In this document: positions 1 through 10,333 of the stretch, in pieces
Numbering within the stretch: position 1 is the stretch's first letter
Layout: each line of letters starts with the position of its first letter
NCBI GenBank assembly: GCA_905221605.1
Contig: CAJNDS010002403.1
Span: forward strand, 1 to 64,000
Direction of reading: 5' to 3'
Source of the DNA: Symbiodinium natans
Taxonomy: Eukaryota > Sar > Dinophyceae > Suessiales > Symbiodiniaceae
Length of the DNA stretch: 64,000 nucleotides
Notes under the pieces: generated by a model
Seen by the model: only the letters and a program-made list of their open reading frames with translations
Told to the model about the DNA's origin: nothing
Databases searched by the model: none
Program-made: the position numbers and the translations under genes

Positions 1-554
1 CGAGCCAAAAAACGGCTACCGACAACCTTGTCACATGAACCCTGACAAAGCTTGTCACTGTAGGTAGCAACCTTGTCACGTTAGCACGGAATTGTCATGG
101 TAGCCTCTGACTCTGAAATCATGTCACCGAGTTCGCACTCCCATATTTGAGCCTCGATGCGTGGGACATAAAACTCGAAAAACTTCATCCCGGAGACATA
201 AGACTTAGAATAAAACTGTGAAAATCCTAAACCCTAGACATCAAAGTCGAAATCAAAACTGTGAAAACCCTAAACCCTAGACATAACACTCGAGAAAAAA
301 ACCTGTGAAAATCCTAAACACTAGACATAAAACTCAAATCATGTCACCGAGTTCGCACTCCCATATTTGAGCCTCAATGCGTGGGACATAAAACTCGGAA
401 AAAAACTGTGAAAATCCTGAACCCTAGCCCTGCCCTCGCCCAAAAAACTGTGAACACGATTCTTCCCCAACCCTCCCTCGAACTTCTACCTGAAGACATC
501 CTAAACCCTAGCCAGCCTAATCGAAAACATTCCCAGGTCTGGTAGCTGCAGGGT
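1..554. repeat. C-rich repeat region with a 64-bp direct duplication
   Basis: No gene is supported. A block containing ATGTCACCGAGTTCGCACTC (about 117-180) recurs at 337-400, 220 bp away, with few changes. Between the copies are degenerate heptamers and several versions of CTGTGAAAATCCTAAACCCTAG. The copies are long enough to be a recent segmental duplication. Confidence 0.7.
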
Positions 555-660
555 TCAGGTTTTCACTGGTTTTGTGCCTTTGCCGACGAAGGACTTGTGC
601 CTTGCCGACGCAGGACTTGCGCCTTGCCGACGAAGGACTTGCGCCTTGCCGACGAAGGGC
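555..660 (+). repeat. 22-bp minisatellite (TTGCCGACGAAGGACTTGTGCC)
   Basis: Four imperfect units of about 22 bp. The same unit returns at 5803-5865 in inverted orientation and at 5940-6003 in direct orientation, together with its flank containing the hexamer-like stretch CACTGGTTTTGTGCC, so it is a dispersed unit and not just local slippage. Confidence 0.8.
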
Positions 661-739
661 TGAACTTGCTGTGTGCCCCGCCCATCCCGAAAAATTTTAA
701 GGATACTGGGGCCCGGGGGGTTAGGGGGCCTCAAACCTC

Positions 740-870
740 GAAACCTCGTGAAGATGATGATGACACTGATGATGCTGCTTGATGATGGTGCTGCGGCCCA
801 TGAACCTTTTCCAAACCTGATTACGATGATACTGATGATGATGACGATGATAGGGCCCACGATGATCCCA
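740..870 (+). repeat. GAT-rich imperfect microsatellite
   Basis: Clusters of GATGATGATG broken by ACACTGATG and similar interruptions. Short open frames across it are low complexity and are not called as genes. Confidence 0.6.
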
Positions 871-899
871 CGCCTAAAACCCACAGTCATGCGGAGCGC

Positions 900-2520
900 T
901 GAGCTTAAACCCTAAAGCCTAAACCTTGCAGACAGGTTGGCCTCACATCGATCATCGTGGCGGTGTCTTCGCTCGGTGGTTTAGGGGTTTAGGGTTTAGG
1001 GTTTAAGGTTTTTATCGTCGTTGTGGATGTTGCAAAAGTCGTTTCTTGCTGCTCTGTCAAAAGGAGAGCTTGCAAGGAGACGCATGTGATTCTTTGCGCA
1101 TGCAAATTAGTCTGCGAGCTGCCTAGGCTCACTGAGAGAGTTGGGCACGCTTCCAAATCCCCAGACTCCCTCGGAACCTTGGAGCCTGGGAACCTAGGTG
1201 CTGAACCTTGCGACATCCTGGAGCCTTCAATGTGGGAACCCTGACGTGCCTGCACTTCCGTTCAGACCAAGTGGGTGCCGCCGAAGCGTGGCGGACGGGA
1301 AGCTTGAAGAGATGGACTGCGCCTGCCGAAGAGGAAGTATGCGCATCTATGGACCCTCGGAAGGGTTTGGGAGTTCTTGAAGGCTTTAGAGTTTAGGGTT
1401 CAGGGCTTTAGGGGTGTTAGGTGTTTAGGGGTAAGGCTTTAAGGTTTCAGGGGTTTAGGGTTTTGGCGCTTAATTTAGGGTTTATTAGGGCTTTGGAGGT
1501 TTAAAGCTCCAAGGGTTTAGGGGTTTAGGCTATATAAAACCTAAAGCCTTAACCGTTTTAGGTTTAGGTTTTTTTGCCGCCCGCCTAGCTGCACTGTACT
1601 GTCCACATCGCAGGGGTCTGAGGTATTGTCAGAGGGAAGTTACATCGACGGAGTCAGAAACCAGGAGCCGGACTTCAAAGGTGATCCAAATAGCATTGAC
1701 ACACGGGTCTTCAAGTTTGGGTAGCAGGGTGAGGCCAAGCACCGGAAACAGGACCCCATATCGAAAACCCAAGGCGCCGGAGCTCGCATCTCCGAATCGA
1801 AGCATCGGCTCAGTCGGTCTAGGGTTTAGGGTGTAGGGCTTAGGGCACTAAAACCCTACAACGCCAGAGCCCTAAACCACTTAACCCCTAAAGCCTTGAA
1901 CCCCTAAAGCACTCAATTTAAAGCACTAAAGCCTTAAAACCCTGAAGCCCTACAACCCTCGAGCCCTCAGCCCTAAACGTACACCCTAAAACCCTAGAGC
2001 CCCAAACCCCTAAACTTCGACAGCACTAAAAACCCTAAAGCCCTGAAGAAAAACTAAAAGTCTAACACCCCAGAGCCCTAAGCCCCTAAACCCCTAAAAC
2101 CCTTCATTGCAACCCGCACACCCTAAAACCCGCCTAAAGCCCGAAGCCCCCTAAACCCCCAACCCTCCGAGCGCTCCGCACCCTCCGAGCGGCTGTTCCG
2201 CGGATGAAGGGAAGCTCCTGCGTTTCAGCGTTTTGGGGTTTGAATGGGCTTGAGGGATTTTAGGGGCTCGAGGGGTTCAGGCCTTAGGGTCACAGGGCTT
2301 AAGGGGTTTAGGGCTCTAGGGGTTTTAGGGTTGAGCTCAAGTCTGCAGGGCTTTAGGGCTACTTTAGGGCTTGAGGGGTTAAGGGTTTTAGGGTTATAGG
2401 CTTTTAGGGTTATAGGGCTTTCGAGTTTTAGGGCTTTAGGGATTTGATGATTTTTGGGCTTTCAGCGTTTAGGGGTTTAGGTGTTTAGGGCTTTAGGGTT
2501 GGACAGGGGTTAAGGCCCAT
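900..2520. repeat. Degenerate heptamer blocks with unassigned spacers
   Basis: G-strand blocks (950-1015, 1385-1565, 2230-2510) alternate with a long C-strand stretch (1840-2160) of diverged CCCTAAA, CCCTAAAG and CCCCTAAA units. The spacers 1030-1380 and 1570-1810 are non-repetitive and open in more than one frame, including a plus-strand frame over about 1210-1380, but show no recognisable domain. Confidence 0.6.
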
Positions 2521-2559
2521 GGAGCCTAAAAGCCCAGGAGCCTGGGAGCCTGACAAGCT

Positions 2560-2712
2560 GGCAATAGTCGTCACCAGGCCACTGAATGGATTGGCGCAGA
2601 TGCAATGGCCAGTCTTGCAGATGCACCCACAATTCTTGGCCAAGTAGTCGCAATGGTTCTCGTCGTATGGCAGGCCGGTGTTGCTGCCGGAGCAGATGAG
2701 GTCACCGGGGCG
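2560..2712 (-). CDS. Cys-rich exon, unidentified protein
   Basis: Minus-strand reading gives about 50 residues with the pattern CSGSNTG...HCDYLAKNCGCICKTGHCIC: seven cysteines closely spaced near the end. This looks like a disulphide-rich or zinc-binding exon. It ends near a block of direct GGAGCCTGGGAGCCTG repeats. The remaining exons were not found; an open frame upstream (2720-3031) may continue it, but its sequence does not look coding. No family is assigned. Confidence 0.5.
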
Positions 2713-3323
2713 ATGAACCTCAACAGAAACTCTTGCTCAGCTGTGAAGAGACAGTCAAGTGCTCAACCCCTGGATTCTTAAACCGCCTAATGCTGTAAGA
2801 CACGTGTGCTCCTACGAAATAGCTCAGTTCGACCCGCCCGGCGCCGGCCCCAGACATGCGCCTGAAGACCAGGAAGCAGGCCAGGATGAAGATCGCCTGC
2901 GTCAACCAGGTTTCATGCTTCGGCAAATCTACCATAGCTCCTAGGCTGCTGCAGTGCTGCACTCTCTCAGCAAGACCCTTTCGCACGCGTGCTGGCAGCG
3001 CATAGGCATGGGTGCAGGCAACATGGGTCACAGGATATGGAGTCTGCTTGTCCTAGCCTGAGGTGGTTCTCAGAGGCACGCAAGGTGTGACAAGCTGGGA
3101 AACAAGATGTACAGTGACCACGCCGCCGCAATTCCAAAATTCTGCTGGCCGGCTTGAAATCGGCCAGGCTGCCCCTCTGTGTCGGGCAAGATCCGAGGTG
3201 CCTGGGAGCCTGGGCCTTGGAGCCATATTACAACTAATTTGTATTAACTACCGCTGAACCCTAAACCTTAAACGCTAAACCCTAGACCCTAGGCCCGAGA
3301 CTCTAAACCCTAAACCCTAAACC

Positions 3324-3704
3324 CTATAAACTCCTTAACCCTAAACCCAAACCCCAAACCCAACAAAACCCAGGACCTACTCCGCGGATCTCGTGGAAGT
3401 CGTGCGCTGTGCACGTTCGAGTTGCCGGGTCCATGATGAGCATCTGCACATCGTCAGTTGGAATGGCCTGCCCAATGCGTCCAGTGCGCGGCCCCACTTG
3501 AGTACAAGTGGCACGCGCTTCCAGACAATGGCACGCTCCTTGGAGGGGATTTTGATGTTTGAGGCATAAGTCTTGGGCTGCAAAATTACTGAGTATATCA
3601 TTTTGGCAAGGCCTGGGGGGGGGGGGCCCAGCCGTCCCGTGGACCACACACAATGTCTCAAAAGACTGCAAAGAATAGGTCAACTGGTAGCTCGGCGTTG
3701 ACAT
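3324..3704 (-). CDS. Open frame, possible exon of unidentified protein
   Basis: A 126-codon frame whose distal part, ending near 3380, has normal codon texture (GQAIPTDDVQMLIMDPATR). A second minus-strand frame over about 3480-3590 is also protein-like (NIKIPSKERAIVWKRVPLVL), so the true gene may switch frame through an intron or a frameshift near 3480. A run of ten or more G at about 3616-3626 could also be a sequencing or slippage problem. Product unknown. Confidence 0.35.
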   Translation of the reverse strand: MSTPSYQLTYSLQSFETLCVVHGTAGPPPPRPCQNDILSNFAAQDLCLKHQNPLQGACHCLEARATCTQVGPRTGRIGQAIPTDDVQMLIMDPATRTCTAHDFHEIRGVGPGFCWVWGLGLGLRSL

Positions 3705-3784
3705 ATTGCGCCCGAAGCAACATGACCTTCAAACATGATGTTCAACAACAACTTGCAAAACACAGCCCCAGGGTCCAGTGTGTA

Positions 3785-5522
3785 TCAGTCTAAGAAAAGG
3801 CAAAAGTCGTCGCCGTCGCCCAGGTAGGTGAAGCTCACCTCACGCTTCTTCGAGAACCTAAAATCCTCCAACCCCTCGTCGAGGTCGCCCTTCAGCACCT
3901 CGCAGAACGGCCCAGGTAGGCGAAGCTCACCTCACGCTTCTTCGACAACCTAAAATCCTCCAACCCCTCGTCGAGGTCGCCCTTTAGCACCTCGCAGAAT
4001 GGCATCATCACCGGTGTGACGAACTTCTTGGTGGCATTCGCAAGGGCCGGCACCATCGAAATGGTATAGAAAAACCCGGAATCCGTCGCCCAAAGCGAGC
4101 GGCCTGGGCTTGACTCCACCCCATCGCAAGGCAGCCTCTCACAGTACTGAGCGAAGCCGTTCTCCACTGGGGTCGCAACAGTGCCACCCCGTTTCAACAC
4201 ATGGCACACAGCCGCACCACAGTACAAGTGAATAAGCCAAGTTACAGAAGGATGTTGTTGCAGACGGCCAGCCGCACTCCACACTTGGAAAGAGTGGCTT
4301 CCAACTCCTCAGTGAATCGCTCGCGGAGGAAACTGGCCTCGAGCATGGCCTTGTTCCTCTGCTCATGAGAGGCACTTCCCACCGGCGCACTTCGCGGCAC
4401 CGTTGCCATGAACCCGCAGCGACTCAGAAACGAGGATGCAAACGTCAGGACATCTTGGTCGTAGGCCGACATGGACAAGAGTAACCCGTCCGAGCCGACA
4501 GGCAGAGTCCATCCTGTCCATGAAGGATCCGTGTCCTTGGCTCAAATCAGCTCAGTCAGACATGTTCTACTGCAACCCTACATCCTACAAACCCTAACCC
4601 TAAACCAACGTCCCCAAAAAATGACAATCTGCGCCACCCTCGATCTTGCCAGGCTTCGAAGGCTCGCAGAAAGAACCCTCGCGCCGCACCGTTCGCTATG
4701 TAAGGAAACAAGATGAGGCGGCAGTGCTTGGTGTCAGGCGGGCACAGGAACTGATCCAGGAGCTCCCGCACGCAACAGGCCACCTTCGTACTGGTTTTAT
4801 TTCCATTATGATGGCTTGCTACAACTTCAACTGGCACGGGCTACCGGTCTATACTGACAAGACACGACAGCATACACCTGCGGCGTGCCATTCTGCGGCG
4901 GCATGGGCCGCGCCACATCCTGAAGCTTCGGAAGGAGCTCCACATCTTCCCAGGGGAAATCTGGGTTGACACAAGTCTTCATCATTACAGTTTCTGGCCA
5001 GGTTTGAAGAAAAGATCCCGATATCTACAAAAACTCACAACGGTCTCGGCTGTCGAGGTACAGGCCGCCACACCGTAATCTTCGTCGAAGCTGCCGTCTG
5101 GCAAGAAGGAGCTGCGATAGGCGTTGAAACCTGCCAGCGCCCATGTGAACTGCTCCTTGGTGTTGTAGCGGTCTTTCAGCAGCTCAGGGGCCTGCTTCAA
5201 GTGCCTGGCCAGAGCCGGGAATCTCAAATTGCGGTTGTTTAGTTTATTGCTGGCTCCTGAAGACGACCCAGAAACACAAGTGCTCAATCAAGCCAATGTG
5301 CAAATAGTGGTACTGGAGGTCCGCAGCTTTGAAACGCAGCGTCTGCGGCTTCACGACTGCTTGGAGGGCTGGGGGGATCTGGGCGGCACCCTCGTCAGGC
5401 TCAACCAACAAGCTCGCCGAAGACTCCGTCACCACGTCAGCCAGAGAGTTTGAGAGCCTTGGACCACACGAGCAGCGGCAGGTTGCAGGCTTGTGCCCAA
5501 GCTTGACAGTACCACGCTGCAA
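3785..5522 (-). CDS. Multi-exon gene, unidentified product
   Basis: Successive minus-strand segments all look coding: about 5522-5250 (VVKPQTLRFKAADLQYHYLH), 5230-4985 (KDRYNTKEQFTWALAGFNAY), 4830-4640 (RELLDQFLCPPDTKHC), 4540-4245 (RFTEELEATLSKCGVRLAV) and 4230-3785. The last encodes SGFFYTISMVPALANATKKF followed by an acidic tail and a TGA stop at 3785-3787. Frame changes between segments imply introns. The region is poor in telomeric repeats, unlike its surroundings. The segment NTKEQFTWALAGFNAYRS faintly recalls the part of SET-domain methyltransferases that precedes the substrate pocket, but no catalytic motif was found, so no function is given. Confidence 0.5.
3819..4002 (-). repeat. 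92-bp tandem duplication inside the coding sequence
   Basis: 3819-3910 and 3911-4002 are head-to-tail copies differing at about four bases. 92 is not a multiple of three, so reading through both copies breaks the frame. Each copy carries TTTTAG|GT on the coding strand. Splicing from the GT of the first-read copy to the AG of the second would remove exactly one unit and restore the frame to the stop at 3785. Confidence 0.85.
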
Positions 5523-5802
5523 CTGTGTCTGACTGCACTAGGACCACTAGGAACCACAGCTGGCCACGCCTTCCCAGCCGGAGGAAGACGGCAGGCAGGA
5601 TGAGCAGGAGGGAATGGGACAGGCTTCACTGAGGCTTGGGATCTTTGTGCCTTCTCTGGGTTACGATGATGTAAGCCTTGGAACCTGAGTGCCTGCGCGG
5701 ACGGGCCCTGGTTCTGATTGACGGCTACTGACCGCAGCCCCAAAAAAATTAAAAATCCTCCAAGCTGGCACCAAGTGAACATTTAGTTAAATGTTCAGGA
5801 CC

Positions 5803-6003
5803 TTCGTCGGCAAAGCACAAGTCCTTCGTCGGCAAGGCACAAGTCCTTCGTCGGCAAAGGCACAAAACCAGTGAAAAACTGAACCCTGGAGCAACCAGAC
5901 CAGTGAAAAACCTGAACCCTAGCCCCGCGACGAGCAAATGTGCCTTGCCGACGAAGGACTTGTGCCTTGCCGACGAAGGACTTGTGCCTTGCCGACGAAG
6001 GGG
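5803..6003. repeat. Inverted pair of 22-bp minisatellite arrays
   Basis: Three units (GTCCTTCGTCGGCAAGGCACAA) at 5803-5865 face three units of the complement at 5940-6003, separated by about 75 bp that contains two versions of ACCAGTGAAAAACCTGAACCCT. The arrangement could fold into a long hairpin. A pure TTTAGGG block follows at 6030-6070. Confidence 0.75.
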
Positions 6004-6208
6004 TTTAACATTTAAATATATGTAGTAGGAGAGGTTTAGGGTTTAGGGTTTAGGGTTTAGGGTTTAGGGTTGTGAATTTAGCTGTTCCTGAGGGAGTATA
6101 GTAACCAAAAAACTCAGAAACTCTTTCCAGCTACCCCTGCGACTCTGTCATCCACCTGCAGAACGGACTGCTTTCTGTCCGTTGTTCGCACTCCCTATAC
6201 GACCTCGC

Positions 6209-6317
6209 ACCTTAGTTGTCCAGTATGCTGGGGAAACTAAAGGTTAACCCTTTGGGATTATACAGGGATGATAACCCCCCCCCCCCCAGGAAAGGTCAAA
6301 GGTTACTACAACTAAGG
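6209..6317. mobile_element. Short inverted-repeat element
   Basis: CCTTAGTTGT at 6209-6218 is the complement of ACAACTAAGG at 6308-6317. The interior holds a run of 14 C and a partial second inverted match (AAAGGTTA). Probably a miniature element or its remnant; no second copy was seen in the window. Confidence 0.35.
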
Positions 6318-6645
6318 CACTGCTGCACTTCGCGGAGACAATCTTCGGAAGATCAATATCGCGGATCTGCCGCATGCCATCTGGATTGTAGGGGCTCTGC
6401 TCCTTGGTAGCCTAGCAACCATATTAGAGTAAGGGCACCTTTTTTTGGGTTGGTTACTGTATAAGGGAACCGTGAACGAAATGAAGTAAAGGGGCTACCG
6501 AGGCTCTGTTTCCATGAAGGGGAAGTCGTTGGATGACGAGAGGACAGTGATATCCTGCTTGGACATGTCCGCCAAATGTGTTGCGCAGATGTGGAGATAG
6601 GCCAACGGATCCTCCAAGGGTTTAAGAAGCAGCGACGGCTGTACA
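6300..6645 (-). CDS. Two coding pieces split by an F3 element, unidentified product
   Basis: 6645-6505 reads as about 47 residues (KPLEDPLAYLHICATHLADM ... NDFPFMETEP) and 6402-6310 as about 30 (QSPYNPDGMRQIRDIDLPKI). Both look like normal soluble protein. They are separated only by a complete F3 element (6403-6502), and a near-duplicate of GGCTCTGCTCC stands on both sides of it. The simplest reading is one former exon opened by the element, which is now spliced out. The exact junction is unclear because the two copies differ in length by one base. No family recognised. Confidence 0.5.
6403..6502. mobile_element. F3 MITE-like element inside coding sequence
   Basis: Starts CTTGGTAGCCTAGCAACC, ends GGGGCTACCGAG, with the conserved inner parts AAGGGCACC and TATAAGGGAACC. 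Flanked by a diverged direct repeat (6393-6403 GGCTCTGCTCC, 6502-6513 GGCTCTGTTTCC). Confidence 0.7.
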
Positions 6646-6689
6646 CACAATAACAACCAACTCGCGTTGCGTCAGTACATACATGTCCA

Positions 6690-7868
6690 ATAAACCCTAA
6701 ACCCTAAACATTAAGCCCTAAACCCTAAACCTAAACCCTAAGCCCTAAGCCCTAAGCCCTCAACCCTAAACCCTAAGCCCTAAGCCCTAAACTATACTTG
6801 CTGCTGCCATTGATGAGACCAAGCCCAAGGAGCTTCATACAGCACAAAGAAGCATACTTGGCAGGTGAAATCTGATGACGTTAAGGGTTAAGGTTTAGGG
6901 TTTAGGGTGTAGCTAGAAACATGTTCACGTGTGATGTATGATCGTAACTTACACCTGTTAGCGAACACAGCGTTATTCATTTCGTCTCAAAAGAAGCCTC
7001 CTCCCCCTCCAAAAAAAAAAACTATGCCTTAAGCGGCTTTTGGGCTTCTTCTGTAGCCTCTTTGCTGAATGAAGGCATATGGAATGCGCGCTTTATCAAG
7101 CGAACTGACCGAGGAAAAACTGCATGCAGAAACCCATGACATCTTCATCTTTTTCCCCAAGGGTCAATTCATTCACCTCTCTTTCTCATCGACTCGTGTG
7201 AATGGAAGAGATTGCAGAAGGAAAGGCGCATTGGCAGTGAGTGAACAAAGCCTGCGAATTCACCCAACAAGAGGGGCTCCTGTTCACGGGAAGATTCATG
7301 AGCTGAATGGCGTGTCTTGGCGAGCGAAAGGTGATAAGGCGAGGCTGGAGGTGCTTTCAGGGTTGGTTGTCCAGTTGGTGTGACGGATGCCAGGATAGAA
7401 AACCCTAAACCCTAAACCCTAAACCGTAAACCCAATGTTGGATGAGAGGATGAATCTGATGTAGAGTTTGGAGTATGAGCCCACAGTTCAGTTCCTTAGG
7501 ATTAAGTTTACAGCCTTACTAATCTAGTTCATGGTTGACACAGTATGAAAAATCGACATTTCTCTTACTTATCGGTTTTAAGTACCCTTGATGTTAACCC
7601 CCCCACTACGACAAAGTAATGGTATAACAGAAAGGGGAATGAATGATTGAAAGGGTTTTGGGGAATTACTGTAGTTTCATTGCATAGGCAACGTGAGGGA
7701 GTGCGACTAGTACTTAGTCCGACCCCTATATTCCAAACGGCCCAGTGTCAGACAAAACATATGTTCAGGATATTTGAGGTAGCACTAAGCAAGGAGTGGC
7801 AACTGAACACAGGCGCAAATGCAAGGACGTAAAACATGGCCCTGAGTTGGTATTCAGTGTAGATATCC
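6690..7868. repeat. Heptamer blocks and unassigned sequence
   Basis: CCCTAAA and CCCTAAG units at 6692-6795, G-strand block at 6888-6910, C-strand block at 7402-7425. The rest, including an open plus-strand frame at 7069-7383, shows no recognisable domain and is not called as a gene. Confidence 0.5.
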
Positions 7869-7871
7869 ATT

Positions 7872-7983
7872 CTAGGTTGCCCAGTAACCTAGGATGAAAA
7901 CGGGTGCCCTTTTTTGCTTAAAGGGGCTTATAAGGGAACCTAAACCTACCAAAAGGGAATAAGGGCACTACTGGGCATCCTAG
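7872..7983. mobile_element. F3-type element, subtype with CTAGGTTGCCCAGTA ends
   Basis: CTAGGTTGCCCAGTA at the left is the complement of TACTGGGCATCCTAG at the right with one mismatch. The interior (GGGTGCCCTTTTTTGCTTAAA, TAAGGGAACC, AAAGGGAATAAGGGC) is shared with 15732-15840 and 59385-59490. A lone right end lies at 9326-9346 and an internal fragment at 32611-32648. Confidence 0.75.
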
Positions 7984-8235
7984 CATTGCACCTGAGAAGA
8001 GACCAGGTCCTAAACAAAAAAACATGTTGCACAAGACGCGCTTGAACAACATCCCAAAAGTGCTGAAGAATACTTCGCCGACATACGAGAATGACCAACA
8101 GAAGCCGTAAGATTAAAATTAGGTCACCGCTCGACAAAAGTTAAATGACAGCAGGGGGTTAAAATTGAGTAACTTAGGGGTTTAGGATTTAGGGCTTGAT
8201 CATGCTGGATTTGCACCGAGGTTCTGTCGTCATAC

Positions 8236-10333
8236 CAGATGGGTTCGCCAAGAAAACGGGCTCTACATCTCCAGCTGGGTCCACATACATCAGCAAGCCT
8301 TTCTCGGAGTAGGCCGTGAACAGGGCTGCACCATTCCATAAACCCACCAAGCCGCCTGCCCTGGGATTGAAGTTGAAGCCATGCTTCAGGAGATTGATAA
8401 TGCGTGGTGGTGCAGGGGGGAAGTGCCCATGGGTAACGTCGAAAACGCCAACGTGTGAATCAGCGACATCGTTGAAATAGATGTACTGGTGGCCGGTGGT
8501 GTCGTCGGTTGCAATGTCAATGTAGAAGGGCTTAGCTCCTGCTGCGATAGGGAAACTTTTCCAACAGCCGTCGAGGTTCACGCAGTTTGCTGGGTTCTGC
8601 AAGACGCCGATGCTTCCAGCGCCCTTGAAGGTGATGTAGATGTTCCCTTTCTTGTCCAAGGTCAGTGTGTGTGGGGCTGCGCAATCCATCACGTCCATGC
8701 CATATGCTGAAGCATCCATGTCCTGTGCCATCTCCAAGCCCAACTTTTGGCATGGAATAAAGTAGATCTCCACGATCTTGAAGCTCGCTAGGTCGAGCAC
8801 AGCAATGGCATCCAAAATTGCAGTGTGAGGTATGCAAACTTTATGGCACTGCCAGTGTCGGCATGGACACGCATTGCGTGCAGTCCACCCTGCGTCAAGT
8901 CCTAGACTTTGAAGTAGCCAGGGAGAAAAACACATCTATACTTGTATTTCATAATGGTTCCTTTCAGGATCAGGTTAAAAAAAGTAGAAAAGTATGGTAC
9001 TCCAAACCCAGGAGTCTGAGCTTTTTAGCTTACGACTTCGCAACTTCTGGTGCACGGCGTTGCTGCCGACCATGTCACCCAAATAAGCCTAGGTTGTCCA
9101 GTAGGGTTTAGGGTTTAGGGTTTAGCTTTAGGGTTTAGGGTTTAGGATTAAGGGCGCTCCTTTGATGCTTACAAAGAGGTTTTGCAGGGAACCTCAACCC
9201 CGCTGAAAAGGGAAGGTCCGAGTTAAACCCTAAGCCCTGAACCCTAAACCCCAAACCCGAAACCCTAAACCCTAAACCCTAAACCCTGAACCCTGAACCC
9301 TAAACCCTAAACCCTAAACCCTAAAGGGCACTACTGGGCATCCTAGATGCGGATTCAAGCTCGAGGTTGTCGTTGGTGAGGAACACGGCATCCTGGCTGG
9401 TTCTTAGTAGGGAGAGCGGTTTAGGGTTTAGGGTTTAGGGTCTAGGGGGAGAATGAGGAAACCATCATCCACCAAAATGGTGGTTTCCGCTGTTAGGGGT
9501 TACCTTTCTGGGGTCCTGATTATAAGGGAATCCTACTATTTGTGGGTCTACTTTTAGGGGGTCTCTTATTTTCGTACACTCCCATGTATACCCTTCAAGG
9601 GATTGTGTAGCGTACCTTGTTCCCACATTCCCTGAGTACCGAATTCCCCCATTCCCTACCCTAAACCCTAAACCCTAAACCCTAAACCCTAAACCCTAAA
9701 CCCTGAACCCTGAACCCTGAACCCTGAACCCTGAACCGATTGCCCCTACTAAGAACCCAGGGCTCCTTGTCCACCTTCTTTCGCTGGGAGCGGGTCAAGA
9801 CGGAGGCCGGGGCTTGTCTCGTCAAGTAGAAGACGTCGAGTTCGACACCCTGTGCAAACTCATGCAAAGAGCCTGGCAAGGGTTTAGGGTTTAGGGTTTA
9901 GGGTTTAGGGTTTGGGGTTCAGGGTTCAGGGTTGAGGGTTTAGGGTTTAGGGTTAAGAGCCTGGCAAGGAAAGGTTCTGAGTCTTCTCCCCCTGAATCAA
10001 TGGTAGCTCCAGTTCCTGCACCAAACTCACGCGCCACTTGTGGGGCACGGCGCGCCCTGCAGGGTCGAGCAAGCGATCGGACTGGAAATAGAAGCGGGGA
10101 GTACGATGGTTCCGGTAGTTGCACTCTGATGGCACGCCTGTAATGTTTTCAAGCTGTTGCGGAACCTGTGGCCCCACCGAATTGACGAACTCTTGCGTGT
10201 GGCGTAGAATCTGTAGCAGCGGCATTTCCTCATTCTGAAGTCCCTGCCCACACGTCTCTGGATCTGCAGCCGCCGCCAGCAACAGCAGCAACGACACCAA
10301 GCAGACCGAGCGAGCACCGAAGTGTGGGTTCAT
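8236..10333 (-). CDS. Secreted beta-propeller-like protein, four exons
   Basis: The start ATG at 10331-10333 opens a signal peptide (VCLVSLLLLLAAAADPETC). Exon 1 is 10333-9961; exon 2 about 9872-9757 (SLHEFAQGVELDVFYLTRQ); exon 3 about 9392-9350 (DAVFLTNDNLELES); exon 4 about 8865-8236. Exon 4 has repeated blade-like units: TLTLDKKGNIYITFKGAG, PFYIDIATDDTTGHQYIYFN and GAALFTAYSEKGLLMYVDPA. These fit the NHL/SMP-30-like six-bladed propeller group by the G-x-hydrophobic-YI/YV pattern; enzyme activity cannot be told. Exons 1 and 2 join in frame across an 88-bp telomeric-repeat intron (GC..AG). A GTATGA donor ends exon 4, so the 3' end lies further left or was missed. Exon 3-4 borders are uncertain. 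Confidence 0.7.
9479..9590. mobile_element. F2 MITE-like element (in an intron of the propeller gene)
   Basis: Left end GGTGGTTTCCGCTGTTAGGGGTTACC, right end GGGGGTCTCTTATTTTCGTACACTCCC. The ends are imperfect inverted repeats. The core TATAAGGGAATCCTACTATTTG is shared with the other F2 copies. Confidence 0.7.
9867..9969. repeat. Heptamer-block intron with 15-bp flanking duplication
   Basis: AAGAGCCTGGCAAGG occurs at 9867-9881 and 9955-9969. The 73 bp between them are TTTAGGG units with a few TTTGGGG and TTCAGGG variants. On the coding strand each copy contains CCAG|GCTCTT, so cutting at both gives a GC..AG intron (9873-9960) and the spliced frame reads NLSLPGSLHEFAQG without interruption. 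Confidence 0.85.

Noticed and set aside
555..915. Small proteins over the GAT repeat and minisatellite
   Set aside because: Low-complexity frames on both strands with no conservation visible.
4528..4545. Spliced-leader relic TCCGTGTCCTTGGCTCAA
   Set aside because: Shares the TTGGCTCAA end but lacks the ATT core and points opposite to the surrounding gene; probably chance.
7069..7383. 104-codon plus-strand gene
   Set aside because: Open frame only; no domain, opposite strand to neighbouring genes, and no splice or start context to support it.
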